Assembly: GCA_964448135.1 (NCBI GenBank)
Contig: CAYUVH010000006.1
Location: forward strand, 186,001-250,000
Direction of reading: 5' to 3'
DNA length: 64,000 bases
From: CAYUVH01 sp964448135
GTDB taxonomy: Bacteria > Verrucomicrobiota > Verrucomicrobiia > Limisphaerales > UBA8199
Shown: positions 9,340 to 18,205 of the stretch, piece after piece
Layout of the letters: every line of letters begins with the position of its first letter
Numbering within the stretch: the stretch's first letter is position 1
Made by a program: the position numbers and the translations under genes
The notes under the pieces: model-generated
Database searches by the model: none
What the model saw: the letters and a program-made list of their open reading frames with translations, nothing else
Told to the model about the DNA's origin: nothing

Positions 9340-10036
9340 GCTTGACACCCATCCAATTCGTGCAAATCTATCTCCGGAGGGATTTCTCGCCCGGGAATCG
9401 CCAGTAGACTCAGCCGATTCTCCACGCGGGCATAACCAGGGAAATTCAAAGCGCAACCGAACTATGCCAACGAGGCTAGGCAGCCGGCACGACAACTTGC
9501 AACTTGCTCGCCGCGTCCCGCCACGGGCGGGACGGGCAACGTGCAACTTTCAGCCGGGCTGCCCCGCCTTTGCCAGCTATTGCCACCACGACTTTTTCCT
9601 CCACCGGTCCCACACGTCCCACCTGTCCCACCACTCCCGAAAAAACCCCAAAAAACACCAAGGGAACAGCAAAGAACACTCAAGGAACGCCAAAAGAACA
9701 CTCAAAACACACGGAAAAACACCTAAAAACACCTAAAAACACCAAAAAACACTTAAAGAACAACCTCTCGCAGGGGGCCCCACCCGTATGACCAGGCTAC
9801 AGCTCCAAAACCTGCAACTTGCTCGCCGCGTCGTAGCCTGGCGAAGACGGGCTCGCCGCGTCGTAGCGGAGCGAAGCCGGGCCTGCGCCGTCGTAGCGGA
9901 GCGAAGCCGGGCGTGCCGCGTCGCAGCGGAGCGAAGCCGGGCGTGCCGCGTCGTAGCGGAACGAAGACGGGCGCGCCCCCAGGGCCCCCCTCGAAGACAA
10001 ACCTTCAACCCGGCAGTGCTTAACGCTTTTTATCGC
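9340..10036 (+). repeat. Large dispersed repeat, copy A (inverted partner at 23929-24395)
   Basis: Copy A shares several blocks with the reverse complement of 23929-24395: ggagggattt..gcccgggaatcg near its left end, accagggaaattcaa, ctatgccaa, gctattgccacc, a long run of AACACCAAAA-type units, an identical stretch across acctctcgcagggggcccc, and an end motif close to taacgcgttttatcgc. The A-rich run (about 9635-9770) has A-tracts spaced about 10-12 bases, as expected for curved DNA. No transposase is present. It occupies the gap between the HEAT/kelch gene and the pseudouridine synthase. Confidence 0.8.
9830..9979 (+). repeat. Five tandem copies of a 30-bp unit
   Basis: Five consecutive 30-base units beginning gtcgtagcggagcgaag, at 9830, 9860, 9890, 9920 and 9950, with a few substitutions. 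The array lies inside large repeat copy A and is absent from copy B. It reads through in the same frame as the downstream synthase, giving an Arg/Ala-rich low-complexity stretch that I regard as not part of the real protein. Confidence 0.9.
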
Positions 10037-10108
10037 AGTCCATTTCCATCAGCGGCCGTCCCCCTCGCCGAGGTTCGACTTTTTCCCCGCATCTGTTTTC
10101 ATCAGGAC

Positions 10109-11713
10109 GTGTTGCCGTGCGTGTTGCATGAGGATGACGATCTGCTGGTGGTGAACAAACCCGCCGGGTTCAACACCCATGCGCCCAGCCCGTATGCCGG
10201 TGAGGGCATCTACGAATGGCTGCGCCATCGCGAACCGCGCTGGGCCCGGCTGGCGATCATCCACCGGCTCGACAAGGAGACCTCGGGGGTCATGGTATTC
10301 GCGTTCAGCGAGGCCGCGCGCAAGTCTTTGACGGAGCAATTCACCAGCCGCGCAGTCCATAAAAAGTATCACCTGCTGACCGACCGGACCGTTCCAGCGG
10401 CCACGCTCAACATAAAGACCGCCCTGGTTCGCGCTGGGGAAAAGTATTTGAGCCGCCCCGTTCACGCCGGCGCGCAGATCGCGGAAACTCGGTTTCGCGT
10501 AATCCGCAAATTGGAAAAAATCCCGGCTCTCGCTTCGGCCGCCACGTTCGTAGAGGCCGAACCGCTCACCGGACGCACTCACCAAATCCGCGCGCAAGCT
10601 GCCGCTGAAGGTTTTCCGGTATTGGGGGATACATTGTATGGCGGGACCGCCGCACCACGCGTTTGCCTGCATGCCGCGGAATTGACTTTCGAACATCCGA
10701 CTACCGGGAAGCAGGTCACTTATCGCGCTGAACCTGACTTCTCCCTGGACGCTCGCGCGATGCTTCGCACTGCAATCATCGATTCAACCGCAACGGATTG
10801 CTTTCGCGCGATCCATGGCGCCAGCGACAACTGGCCGGGGTTGTACGTGGATCGGCTGGGCGAAGTGCTCCTGGCCGAAACGGCGCAGGCGCTCGCGCCG
10901 AAACAGACGGCGGAATTGATTCGCCTCAAGGAATCGCTCGGGCTGAAAGGCATTGCGCACAAGCGCCTCGTGCGCCAGTCACCCGGCGCAAGCGGGAAGG
11001 AGAGCTCGCCACAAATCATTGACGGCGAAGCTCCCGCGGAGCGCTTTGTCGTCCGCGAAAATGGAGCGCAATTCGAACTGAGCTTCAGCGAAGGCTATTC
11101 CGTGGGGTTGTTCCTGGACCAGCGTGATAACCGTCGACGCTTGCTCACGGGACACGTCGCGGCGGATTTTGATTTGGAATCTGGCGGTGGCGCGGAGGTC
11201 TTGAACACGTTTGCCTATACCTGCGGGTTCTCGGTCTGCGCGGCGAAGGCAGGCGCGCGGACCACGAGCGTGGATCTCTCGGCGAAATATCTGGATTGGG
11301 GCCGGCGGAATTTCGCGTTGAACGGCATGGATGCCGCCCAGCATGAATTTTTGCATGGCGACGTATTCGATTGGTTTCGACGAATGAAAAAGCGCGAGCG
11401 GCGGTTTGACGTGATGCTGTTCGATCCGCCAACGTTTTCGCGGTCCAAAACCGGCGGCGTGTTTCGCGTGGAGAAAGATTACGGGAGATTGGTCGCGGAG
11501 GCACTGCCGATGCTGAAGCCGGATGGCGTTGTGTTCGTTTCGACAAATGCAGCCGATTGGGCGCCCGAGGATTTTCTGGCGACGGTGGAAAATGCGATCG
11601 CGGCCGGCCGGCGAAAAATCACCCAACGCCACTATGTCCCGCAGCCGCCGGATTTTCCGGTGTCGCGGATGGAACCGGCGTACTTGAAGACCTCGTGGTT
11701 TCGGGTGGACTAG
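10109..11713 (+). CDS. RluA-family pseudouridine synthase fused to RlmI/RlmK-like SAM methyltransferase
   Basis: Residues about 1-215 are an RluA-type pseudouridine synthase. They begin VLHEDDDLLVVNKPAGF and have the catalytic signature IIHRLDKETSGV (Asp about residue 55) and the GRTHQIRAQ motif. About residues 225-534 are a class I SAM-dependent methyltransferase of the RlmI/RlmK type: NTFAYTCGFSVCAAKAGA for SAM binding and a catalytic FDPPTFSRSK near residue 439. The likely job is modification of 23S rRNA (uridine isomerisation plus base methylation) by one polypeptide. The frame is open back to 9788, but the upstream part is Arg-rich translated tandem repeat. The GTG at 10109, after an agga, fits the family start. 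It converges on the GH5 gene with a 3-base gap. Confidence 0.9.
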   Translation: MLPCVLHEDDDLLVVNKPAGFNTHAPSPYAGEGIYEWLRHREPRWARLAIIHRLDKETSGVMVFAFSEAARKSLTEQFTSRAVHKKYHLLTDRTVPAATLNIKTALVRAGEKYLSRPVHAGAQIAETRFRVIRKLEKIPALASAATFVEAEPLTGRTHQIRAQAAAEGFPVLGDTLYGGTAAPRVCLHAAELTFEHPTTGKQVTYRAEPDFSLDARAMLRTAIIDSTATDCFRAIHGASDNWPGLYVDRLGEVLLAETAQALAPKQTAELIRLKESLGLKGIAHKRLVRQSPGASGKESSPQIIDGEAPAERFVVRENGAQFELSFSEGYSVGLFLDQRDNRRRLLTGHVAADFDLESGGGAEVLNTFAYTCGFSVCAAKAGARTTSVDLSAKYLDWGRRNFALNGMDAAQHEFLHGDVFDWFRRMKKRERRFDVMLFDPPTFSRSKTGGVFRVEKDYGRLVAEALPMLKPDGVVFVSTNAADWAPEDFLATVENAIAAGRRKITQRHYVPQPPDFPVSRMEPAYLKTSWFRVD

Positions 11714-11716
11714 GAC

Positions 11717-12790
11717 TTACCCATGTTGCAGCAGCTCCAGCATTCCACGGTCGAGTTTGTGTCCCTGAAAGGTTTCGTAGGTGACGTCGGGGCGCTTGCT
11801 GTCGAGCACGCCGAAGTCGCCGCGCAAATTCCAGAGCGCCCAGCCCCAGCCGGCTTCCTGCCAGAGCGCGAGACAATCGGTCATCCAGGCGAGCACGACC
11901 TTGTGCGGCGTGCGATTATACGCACCCCATTCGCCAACGTGGATTCCAACGCCTTTTTGCTCAAGTGCTTTCCAGGGTTTGATCCGGGTTTTGACCAAAG
12001 TCTCCCGATTGACTTCGTTGGGTTTGCCGGGATACAGCGGCCAGGTCGGCTCGGGCCACTTGTCCGAGCCATGCATCCACCCCGCCTTGTAATGCGAAAC
12101 CTGGATCGGCTCGTAGCCACGCGTGCTTTGTGCAATGCCCAGGCCCGCCAACGAAAATACCGGCACCGTGCCCCACTTGAGGCCGTCGGCGACGATGAGC
12201 CGTTGCGCGTCCTCCGCGCGGATGGCTTCCACCAACCGCTTCACGACGCGGGTGTAATCGGCCTCGGGAATATCGCCGGGCTCGTTCAGGAGATCGAAGC
12301 TGACCCGCTCGTTGGGAATTCCCTTGTAACGTTTGGCGAGATGCGCCCAATGAAACGCGCACGCGTCCAGCGCGGCCTGATCTTTCCAAAGGTCGAGCGG
12401 TTCCTTCGGGGGATTCACGCAGTAGCCCGGCGCGCGGTGCAGGTTCACGTTTACATGCACGCCGTGCTGGCGGCCAAACTCCACGGCCTGGTCCACGTGC
12501 TTGAGCTCCGGTTCGCGCAGCTTCAGCCAGTCCTGCGGGTCCGCCCAACAATGATACGACAAGGGCAGCCGCACGAAGTTGAACTTCCATTCCGCGACGA
12601 GGGCAAAATCCTTTTCCTCGAACGGCGGATTGCCTTCGGATCGCTTCGTGAACTTTTCCAACAAATTGAACCCGCGCCAGCGAGGCAAATGTTTTGCGGA
12701 AGGACCTTCGACTGCCGCGCCCATCGCAGCCGGCATGGCCGCCGCGGCGGCCAACAATGCCGAGCGATGGATAAATTGGCGCCGGTTCAT
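11717..12790 (-). CDS. Glycoside hydrolase family 5 (cellulase-type), Tat-exported
   Basis: A 357-residue enzyme with a twin-arginine signal (MNRRQFIHRSALLAAAAAMP). It is a TIM-barrel retaining glycosidase of the GH5 type: the acid/base is Glu170 in SFDLLNEPGD, the nucleophile Glu287 in GIHVGEWGAYN, and supporting residues include NFVRLPLSYHCW and the His in VSHYKAGW. The expected role is hydrolysis of beta-1,4-linked glucan or mannan in the periplasm or outside the cell. The start codon overlaps the stop of the upstream VWA gene (ATGA), so it is the last gene of a three-gene coupled operon. The substrate cannot be told from the sequence. Confidence 0.9.
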   Translation of the reverse strand: MNRRQFIHRSALLAAAAAMPAAMGAAVEGPSAKHLPRWRGFNLLEKFTKRSEGNPPFEEKDFALVAEWKFNFVRLPLSYHCWADPQDWLKLREPELKHVDQAVEFGRQHGVHVNVNLHRAPGYCVNPPKEPLDLWKDQAALDACAFHWAHLAKRYKGIPNERVSFDLLNEPGDIPEADYTRVVKRLVEAIRAEDAQRLIVADGLKWGTVPVFSLAGLGIAQSTRGYEPIQVSHYKAGWMHGSDKWPEPTWPLYPGKPNEVNRETLVKTRIKPWKALEQKGVGIHVGEWGAYNRTPHKVVLAWMTDCLALWQEAGWGWALWNLRGDFGVLDSKRPDVTYETFQGHKLDRGMLELLQHG

Positions 12791-14364
12791 TTCTTTTTGC
12801 GCGGTTTCTTTTGCTCGAACGAAGACGTAATGAGGCTCGTGTGCGACAGCGTGCGCGACCGTTCGCGCAGAATCAGGTAATAACTGACGCCCACACCGGC
12901 CACGACCAGCCCAGCGAGCGCGATAAACAGATAGGTCAGGTTCGAGCGCGCCGGAGCAGCCGCGGCGGTTTGGGCGATGGGCGGCTGAGTCTTGGGTGCA
13001 GGTGGCGGCGTGACAACCGGAGGCGCTTTGGGGGTCGCGGCCGGGCTGTTAGCAGGAGGCGAGGCCACCTGCGGCGGTGCCGGCGCCGGAATCGGATCGG
13101 GTGTCACTTTTGCAACCGGCGGGACTGCTGGACCAGGCGTAGAGCGGGGAACCGGCGGTTGGGAAACCGGCGCCGGTTCTGCAGGTTTAGTGACGATGGG
13201 CGGAGGTGGGGGTAAAGGCTCTGCGGGCTTTGACGCGGCGGGCGCAGGTGGCGGGGTTGGGGTCGGCGCTGGTTCAGCAGCGGGCAGTGTCGGAGCAGGA
13301 GGCGGGGGAGTTATTACGGCCGCCACTTCCGTTTTGGCAGGCTCCGCCGATTTTGGCGACTCCTGGACAACGGGCGCGGGAACGGAGGTCGGAGCGGGGG
13401 GTGGAGTTGAGGGCTCAGGTTTAGTTTCAACCGGAGGAGGATTGTTGGCCGGCGGTGCGGTTTCCGGTTTCGGAGCAGGCGCAGGCGGCGGAGTGTTTGG
13501 CGTCTGATCGGCCGCGGCAACCGCGGGTGCCGGGGCGGGATTTTCGGATTTCGTTGCTGGCGGGGTTTCGCTTTGCTGGACGAGGGGCGGGTTTTCTTTG
13601 ACAACCACGGGTGAGGTAGCCGCAGTCACGGCCGGCTTTTCCGTCTTCAACGGCGGGGCCGCTTCCAAGGCAGTGACCAGCGCGCTCGGCGGATGCAAAG
13701 CGGAGGTGAGGCCGATTTCCCACTCGGGCAATTCGAACTCCGCCGGGATTTCAAACACCCGGTAATCCACAACCTTGCCATCGCGCGAACGCAGGACCGT
13801 GATCCGGCCGGGTGAAGCACCGTCCAACACCGGCTGAAACTGCCGGCTCGCACCTTTCGCGTCCGCCGCGGCGGAGGCGGCAGACTCGGATCCGCCGGAC
13901 ATGATCAGAATCACGGTGAGGTAGTCCGACTTCGCGATGACGCTCTGCAGCGCGGGCACGATCGCGTCGAGCCGCGATTCGCCGTCATAGTTTTGCTCCT
14001 TGAGAAAAGCGGTGACGCGCGAATTCAAAATATCCTGGGTGCCCAGGGACCAGGTGTGCAGGGGAAATCGCCCGGTATAGAGGGCGTAATTGAAGGTCCA
14101 GATGCCGATCGTATCGCCGGGCTGCAATTGATCGTTGAAGCGCGACTTGAGGGCGCGCTGCATGGCGCGGGCGGCTTCGCTCGCATCGTGTTGCATGGCG
14201 CGCGAGGTGTCGAAGACGATCAGGTAGCGTTTGCCGATGGAGCCCGCACCATTCGTCTGTGCGGATAGCGAAAGTGCCCCGACGAAAAGCACCCAGGCGA
14301 GGAGGAGGATTGCCCGGAGCAATGCGGAGCGCGGAGCGGAATAATTGGAAAGGCCTTTGCTCAT
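12787..14364 (-). CDS. VWA-domain membrane protein with long Pro-rich linker
   Basis: A 525-residue protein. An N-terminal hydrophobic segment (about 14-36) is followed by a von Willebrand A domain (about 46-230) with the metal-site strand YLIVFDTSRAM. In the usual DxSxS triad the last Ser is Ala here, so the MIDAS is altered. Residues about 230-470 are a low-complexity Pro/Ala/Lys/Glu linker. A C-terminal transmembrane helix (about 473-496) is followed by a basic tail ending PRKKK. It would project the VWA domain through the envelope. Its ends overlap both neighbours by ATGA junctions, placing it between the YacP-like nuclease and the GH5 enzyme in one operon. Confidence 0.85.
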   Translation of the reverse strand: MSKGLSNYSAPRSALLRAILLLAWVLFVGALSLSAQTNGAGSIGKRYLIVFDTSRAMQHDASEAARAMQRALKSRFNDQLQPGDTIGIWTFNYALYTGRFPLHTWSLGTQDILNSRVTAFLKEQNYDGESRLDAIVPALQSVIAKSDYLTVILIMSGGSESAASAAADAKGASRQFQPVLDGASPGRITVLRSRDGKVVDYRVFEIPAEFELPEWEIGLTSALHPPSALVTALEAAPPLKTEKPAVTAATSPVVVKENPPLVQQSETPPATKSENPAPAPAVAAADQTPNTPPPAPAPKPETAPPANNPPPVETKPEPSTPPPAPTSVPAPVVQESPKSAEPAKTEVAAVITPPPPAPTLPAAEPAPTPTPPPAPAASKPAEPLPPPPPIVTKPAEPAPVSQPPVPRSTPGPAVPPVAKVTPDPIPAPAPPQVASPPANSPAATPKAPPVVTPPPAPKTQPPIAQTAAAAPARSNLTYLFIALAGLVVAGVGVSYYLILRERSRTLSHTSLITSSFEQKKPRKKK

Positions 14365-14831
14365 CGCCGACGCTGGAAGCGGTTCTTTTCCCGCCGGTTG
14401 TGTTGTTTGAGGTCGTCGGTCATGTCCGAGAGGGCGGTTTTCACCATGTGGATGAAATTATCGCAACTGGCGGCCATGCCACCCAGGCTGATGACAGTGT
14501 CCCGCTCGGCAAAATCGTCGGTCACGGCCAAAACCTCGCCGTACGCGGCAAAGCGATGGGCGGCGCGTTCGATCATATGGTCGGCGGTTTCGCCAGTACG
14601 CGAGTACAGAACTTCCACGTCTGCAGGGGAAGGAGCAGCGCCTGTGCCAGTTCGGGCACCCTGGCCGTCGAAAAATATGGTGATCGGGGTGCCGGTGGCG
14701 TCCTGGTAATGGCCGAGTCGCTCGATGAGCGCCTCCCGTGCGCCTGCGGAATGCCGGGCCTGCCCGCGAGCCAACTCGGGCCAGCCGTGGAGCAGGCTGT
14801 AACCATCAACCAAAATGCGGACCAAGGCCAT
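14361..14831 (-). CDS. YacP-like NYN/PIN-fold nuclease
   Basis: The frame opens at 14921, but the family start MALVRILVDGYSLLHGWPEL is at 14831 (156 residues). The NYN signature is visible: the first metal Asp in ILVDGYSLLHG, IFFDGQGA in the second strand, and VTDDFAERD with a catalytic Asp pair. YacP/Rae1 proteins are PIN-like ribonucleases, and Bacillus Rae1 cuts mRNA at the ribosome. First gene of the coupled operon with the VWA and GH5 genes; the link between them is unclear. Confidence 0.85.
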   Translation of the reverse strand: MALVRILVDGYSLLHGWPELARGQARHSAGAREALIERLGHYQDATGTPITIFFDGQGARTGTGAAPSPADVEVLYSRTGETADHMIERAAHRFAAYGEVLAVTDDFAERDTVISLGGMAASCDNFIHMVKTALSDMTDDLKQHNRREKNRFQRRR

Positions 14832-14966
14832 GCGAGCCCAAGATAACGCCCGACGGCGAAAACCGGAATGGAAATTTACGGCTGTGAGGGTTTTTGCTCC
14901 CAATATTAAGCGCCTTTCCACGTTTTTCCGAAGCCTGATTAGGATTAGGAAAGCAGTCGAAGATCG

Positions 14967-15323
14967 TCAGGGTTTAGGCGTCCCGCTTGGCCGATGAACG
15001 GCGAGGAGAAGGTCCAAATCGCCTGAGTGGTTGGGCGGACTGAATCGGTCCTTCAATCGCAGGAACGGCAGTTCAATCCAGCGATAGGAAACGACCGGAG
15101 AACCCTCCGGATGTAGAACCCCGCGGCGAGAGCTGCGTCCGCCTTGATCCCCTTCTTCGACGAGCAAGGCAGTAATAAGGAACCCACTGAGGACGAAGAA
15201 GAGGCTCACATCCACCACCCCTGACGGGATACCCGTCGGCACCATCCCGGCACCGAGGTGGGAAATGATTACCGCAATGATAGCCAGTCCCCGGACGCCA
15301 TCAAGAGCAGGACGGTACTCCAA
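14967..15323 (-). pseudogene. Acyltransferase-3 (OafA-type) relic with internal deletion
   Basis: The first 57 or so residues (YRPALDGVRGLAIIAVIISH .. VDVSLFFVLSGFLITALLVEE) are the start of an integral-membrane acyltransferase-3. The sequence then jumps, after RSSRRGVLHPE, to the family's last part (VVSYRWIELPFLRLKDRF). About 250 central residues, including most membrane helices, are missing. The reading frame stays open across the joint, giving a 118-residue product that cannot form the transporter-like core. An acetyl/acyl modifier of cell-surface glycans was probably lost here by an in-frame deletion. Confidence 0.8.
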
Positions 15324-15471
15324 CCGAAAGGACTAGTTCGCCATGGAATGAATGCGCCGCGATGGTGGAAAGAACCAGCGGAAGGGTCAATCCAGTTTAG
15401 AGAGGTCGCACGGGAGAGCGGATGAGGATCAAGATTAAGACCAGGAGGAAAGCGAATAAACCCTGGACGGC

Positions 15472-16887
15472 TTAGCGCATCCGGCTGCGTACAAAGACAA
15501 AATATGCGATCAAAACCACCGCCAACACGTATTGCATCCAGTTCAGCTTCTCCCGCTGGCGTCCCAGCAGATTCACAATGGGATAGCTGATCAAACCCAA
15601 AGCCAATCCGTCGGCGATGGAGAAGGAAAAAGGAATGCCCACCAGCGTCAGAAACGCCGGCACGGCCTCACCTGGGTCCGACCAGTCTATCTTCGCCGCA
15701 TTTTGAAGCATCATCGAACCCACAATCACGAGGGCGGGCGCCGTGATCGGCGGATAACTGCCCAACATCATGATGATGGGGCTGAAAAACAACGCCACCA
15801 GGAACCACGCCGCCACGACCAGTCCCGTCAAACCCGTGCGGCCGCCCTGTTCCACGCCCGCAGCGCTTTCGATGAAACTCGTCACCGTGCTGGTACCCAG
15901 CGTGGCACCGGCCACCGTGGCCGCCGCATCGGAAAGCATCGCCTGCCGCGCCCGGGGCAGCCGGTTGTTGTGAATGAATTCAGCCCGCTCGCAAACGCCA
16001 ATCAACGTGCCGATGGCGTCGAACGTCAGCATGAAGAAAAAGACAAAAACAATCGGCAGCATGGGCGGCGAAAGCGCACCCAGGATGTCCAACTTCAGAA
16101 ACGTCGGCGCCAGTGAGGGCGGCGCAGATACGATTCCCCTGGCCAGGTCGAATCGCTGCGCCAACAGCGAATTGGCCAACGCGGGCATGGATGCGATTTT
16201 TGCCGGCAGGTTCGCCAGGCCGAATTTGAGGCCGGCCGTGAGCAGCGTCGCCCCAATCATCCCCCAGAGCAGGGCACCCCGCACCCGCCGGACTTGCAGC
16301 ACCGCCGTCAATAAAAGTCCGGTGAAAAACACCAGGAGTTCCGGCGACGCGAAGTGGACATTCATCCTGACTGCCGTGCCGGGATCCTTGATGATCAAAC
16401 CCGCATTTTGCAGCCCGATAAACGCGATGAATAATCCGATCCCGGCGGCGATACCATTTTTAAGGCTGGGGCTGACGGAATCGAAAATCAACTCGCGCAG
16501 GCCGGCCAGCGACAGCGCCAGAAAGGCGAGGCCGGAAATAAACACCGCACCCAACGCGACACTCCAGGGATTGGCATAGCCCGCCGCCGCCGCCGCGGGG
16601 ATCGCTGAAAAAACGAAGAAGAAATTCTCGCCCATGCCCGGGGCCTGCGCGATCGGATAGCGGGCATACAATGCCATGATCGCCGTAGCCAGCGCCGCCG
16701 AAAGGCAGGTCGCGGTCATCACCGCCCCAAAGTCCATCCCGGTCGGCAGGCCGAACATCTTGCCGGACAAGACCGCCGGCTGCACCACGATGATGTAGGC
16801 CATGGTGAGAAAAGTCGTGGTGCCCGCCAACACCTCCCGGCGCGCCGTGGTCCCGTTCGCGGTCAATCCGAAAATACGGTCGATCAT
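15472..16887 (-). CDS. NCS2/AzgA-family purine (guanine/hypoxanthine) permease
   Basis: A 471-residue polytopic protein with about 12-14 membrane segments. The N-terminus MIDRIFGLTANGTTARREVLAGTTTFLTMAY and the motif AQAPGMGENFFF are typical of the AzgA branch (PbuG, GhxP) that imports guanine, hypoxanthine or adenine with protons. TSTVTSFIESAAGVEQGGRTG is the second conserved substrate-site loop. It is divergent from xdhC across a 107-base spacer, which fits a purine-uptake and oxidation theme, although no xanthine dehydrogenase subunits are in the window. Confidence 0.9.
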   Translation of the reverse strand: MIDRIFGLTANGTTARREVLAGTTTFLTMAYIIVVQPAVLSGKMFGLPTGMDFGAVMTATCLSAALATAIMALYARYPIAQAPGMGENFFFVFSAIPAAAAAGYANPWSVALGAVFISGLAFLALSLAGLRELIFDSVSPSLKNGIAAGIGLFIAFIGLQNAGLIIKDPGTAVRMNVHFASPELLVFFTGLLLTAVLQVRRVRGALLWGMIGATLLTAGLKFGLANLPAKIASMPALANSLLAQRFDLARGIVSAPPSLAPTFLKLDILGALSPPMLPIVFVFFFMLTFDAIGTLIGVCERAEFIHNNRLPRARQAMLSDAAATVAGATLGTSTVTSFIESAAGVEQGGRTGLTGLVVAAWFLVALFFSPIIMMLGSYPPITAPALVIVGSMMLQNAAKIDWSDPGEAVPAFLTLVGIPFSFSIADGLALGLISYPIVNLLGRQREKLNWMQYVLAVVLIAYFVFVRSRMR

Positions 16888-16994
16888 ATCTCTGTCCGCG
16901 CGATTGCTCCCGCGGACTGTGAAGGCGAAGGCCGCCGAGAATCAATTCTTTTTGAATGTCTGCCTGCGCCGACAGGGTTTATGTTTTATCCGGC

Positions 16995-17936
16995 ATGAAG
17001 AATCCGGTCTTTCAGTCCCTGGCCGACGCCGCGCGCAGCGGTGAACCGGTGGCGCTGGGGATCATCTCGGGCGTGAAGGGGTCCAGCCCGCAAAAGGTGG
17101 GAGCAAAGGCGCTTTTTTATCCGGATGGACGTATCGCCGCGACGCTGGGCGGCGGTTGTCTCGAAGCGGAAGTCCAGCAACGGGCCATCCAGGCATTGCG
17201 CACGGGAAAAGCTGAGACCTTCGACCTGTTGCTGGACCATGACTTCGGCTGGGACGATGGTTTGATTTGCGGCGGCAAGGTGCTGGGTTTGATTCTTCCC
17301 AGCGCGCAGAAGGCGGGCGCGAAGTTCTGGGAAGATTTGGCAGCGCGGGAGGAAACAGCCACCTGGGGGGTGCGAAAGGATTTCTCGGTTGCGCGAGTGC
17401 AGGATTCGCAGGCAGCGGCTGAAGAATGGCTCTATCAGGAAACGGTCAGGCCCCCGTGCCCACTGTGGATCGCGGGCGCGGGACATATTGCGCAGGCGGT
17501 CGCGCCGCTCGCGTTGCAATTAGATTTCGATGTCAGTGTCTTTGATGATAGACCGGCCCTGGCGAGCCATCGCTATTTCCCCGCCGAAGTAAAGCTGCAC
17601 GCCGAGGTTTGGGAGAAGCTGCTCGCCGAGACGTTGCCCGATCGGCCGTCGTATGGGCTCATTGTAACTCGGGGGCATCGGCATGACGCACTGGTGCTGC
17701 GGGACTGGATTCACAAACCCTTCCGTTTCCTGGGGATGATCGGCAGTTCCCGCAAGGCGCGGACCATCTTCGAGCATTTCATCGAGGAGAAGATCGCGAC
17801 AGCCGAGCAATTGAAAAAGGTTTCCTGCCCGGTGGGAATCCAGATTCGCTCTCGGAGCGTCCCTGAAATCGCCGTCAGCATCATGGCCCAGTACATCGAG
17901 AAGCGCGCAGAGTTGAGCGGCGAGCAACGGTCTTAG
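16995..17936 (+). CDS. xdhC: XdhC-family molybdenum-cofactor insertion protein
   Basis: Start at ATG 16995 (MKNPVFQSLADAARSG), 313 residues; an upstream in-frame ATG at 16956 would add a non-family leader. The N-terminal XdhC/CoxI domain has GSSPQKVGAKALFYPDG and GGGCLEAEV. The C-terminal Rossmann-like XdhC_C domain has LWIAGAGHIAQAVAPLA and LGMIGSSRKARTIFEHF. XdhC binds molybdenum cofactor and delivers the sulfurated form to xanthine dehydrogenase-type enzymes. The neighbouring divergent purine permease supports a purine-catabolic role, but the partner enzyme must be encoded elsewhere. Confidence 0.88.
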   Translation: MKNPVFQSLADAARSGEPVALGIISGVKGSSPQKVGAKALFYPDGRIAATLGGGCLEAEVQQRAIQALRTGKAETFDLLLDHDFGWDDGLICGGKVLGLILPSAQKAGAKFWEDLAAREETATWGVRKDFSVARVQDSQAAAEEWLYQETVRPPCPLWIAGAGHIAQAVAPLALQLDFDVSVFDDRPALASHRYFPAEVKLHAEVWEKLLAETLPDRPSYGLIVTRGHRHDALVLRDWIHKPFRFLGMIGSSRKARTIFEHFIEEKIATAEQLKKVSCPVGIQIRSRSVPEIAVSIMAQYIEKRAELSGEQRS

Positions 17937-18002
17937 TGGGTCGGAGTCCATATTCGTGTTCTTGGTCGCTTCCGTCCTTTTCGTCCTCTTTTTTTGAGAA
18001 GA

Positions 18003-18035
18003 GGGCGGCCCGGGTTGTGGCTACCCGAACCGCCC
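18003..18035. terminator. GC hairpin between xdhC and the corrinoid operon
   Basis: A two-part stem (gggcgg/ccgccc outside, cgggt/acccg inside, separated by a 2x2 internal loop) between the convergent xdhC and virulence-factor-like genes. A T-rich run lies on its left at 17988-17996, which is downstream for the minus-strand operon, so it may terminate that operon. Another small pairing (cctac/gtagg) lies at about 18085-18120. No gene in 17937-18205. Confidence 0.45.
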
Positions 18036-18205
18036 CCTGGCCCAACTAACCATGAATGAGGGCGATGCCGTTCCCGGCACCCACCCTACTAGGAGGATGT
18101 AGGCAAGGAACCTACAATTCCCATGCAATCGCAAGGAGCGTGCCACTCCAGAATTGAGAAATGAATCTCCTCACCTCGGCCAAGAACGAAACGATCCCGA
18201 ATACG

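Noticed and set aside
9635..9770. Possible CRISPR array in the AACACCAAAA-type run
   Set aside because: Units are too short and irregular, there are no unique spacers, and no cas genes are present.
17937..18205. Possible cobalamin riboswitch near the corrinoid operon
   Set aside because: The region is downstream of the operon, and no B12-box-like sequence was recognised there or upstream of 20183.
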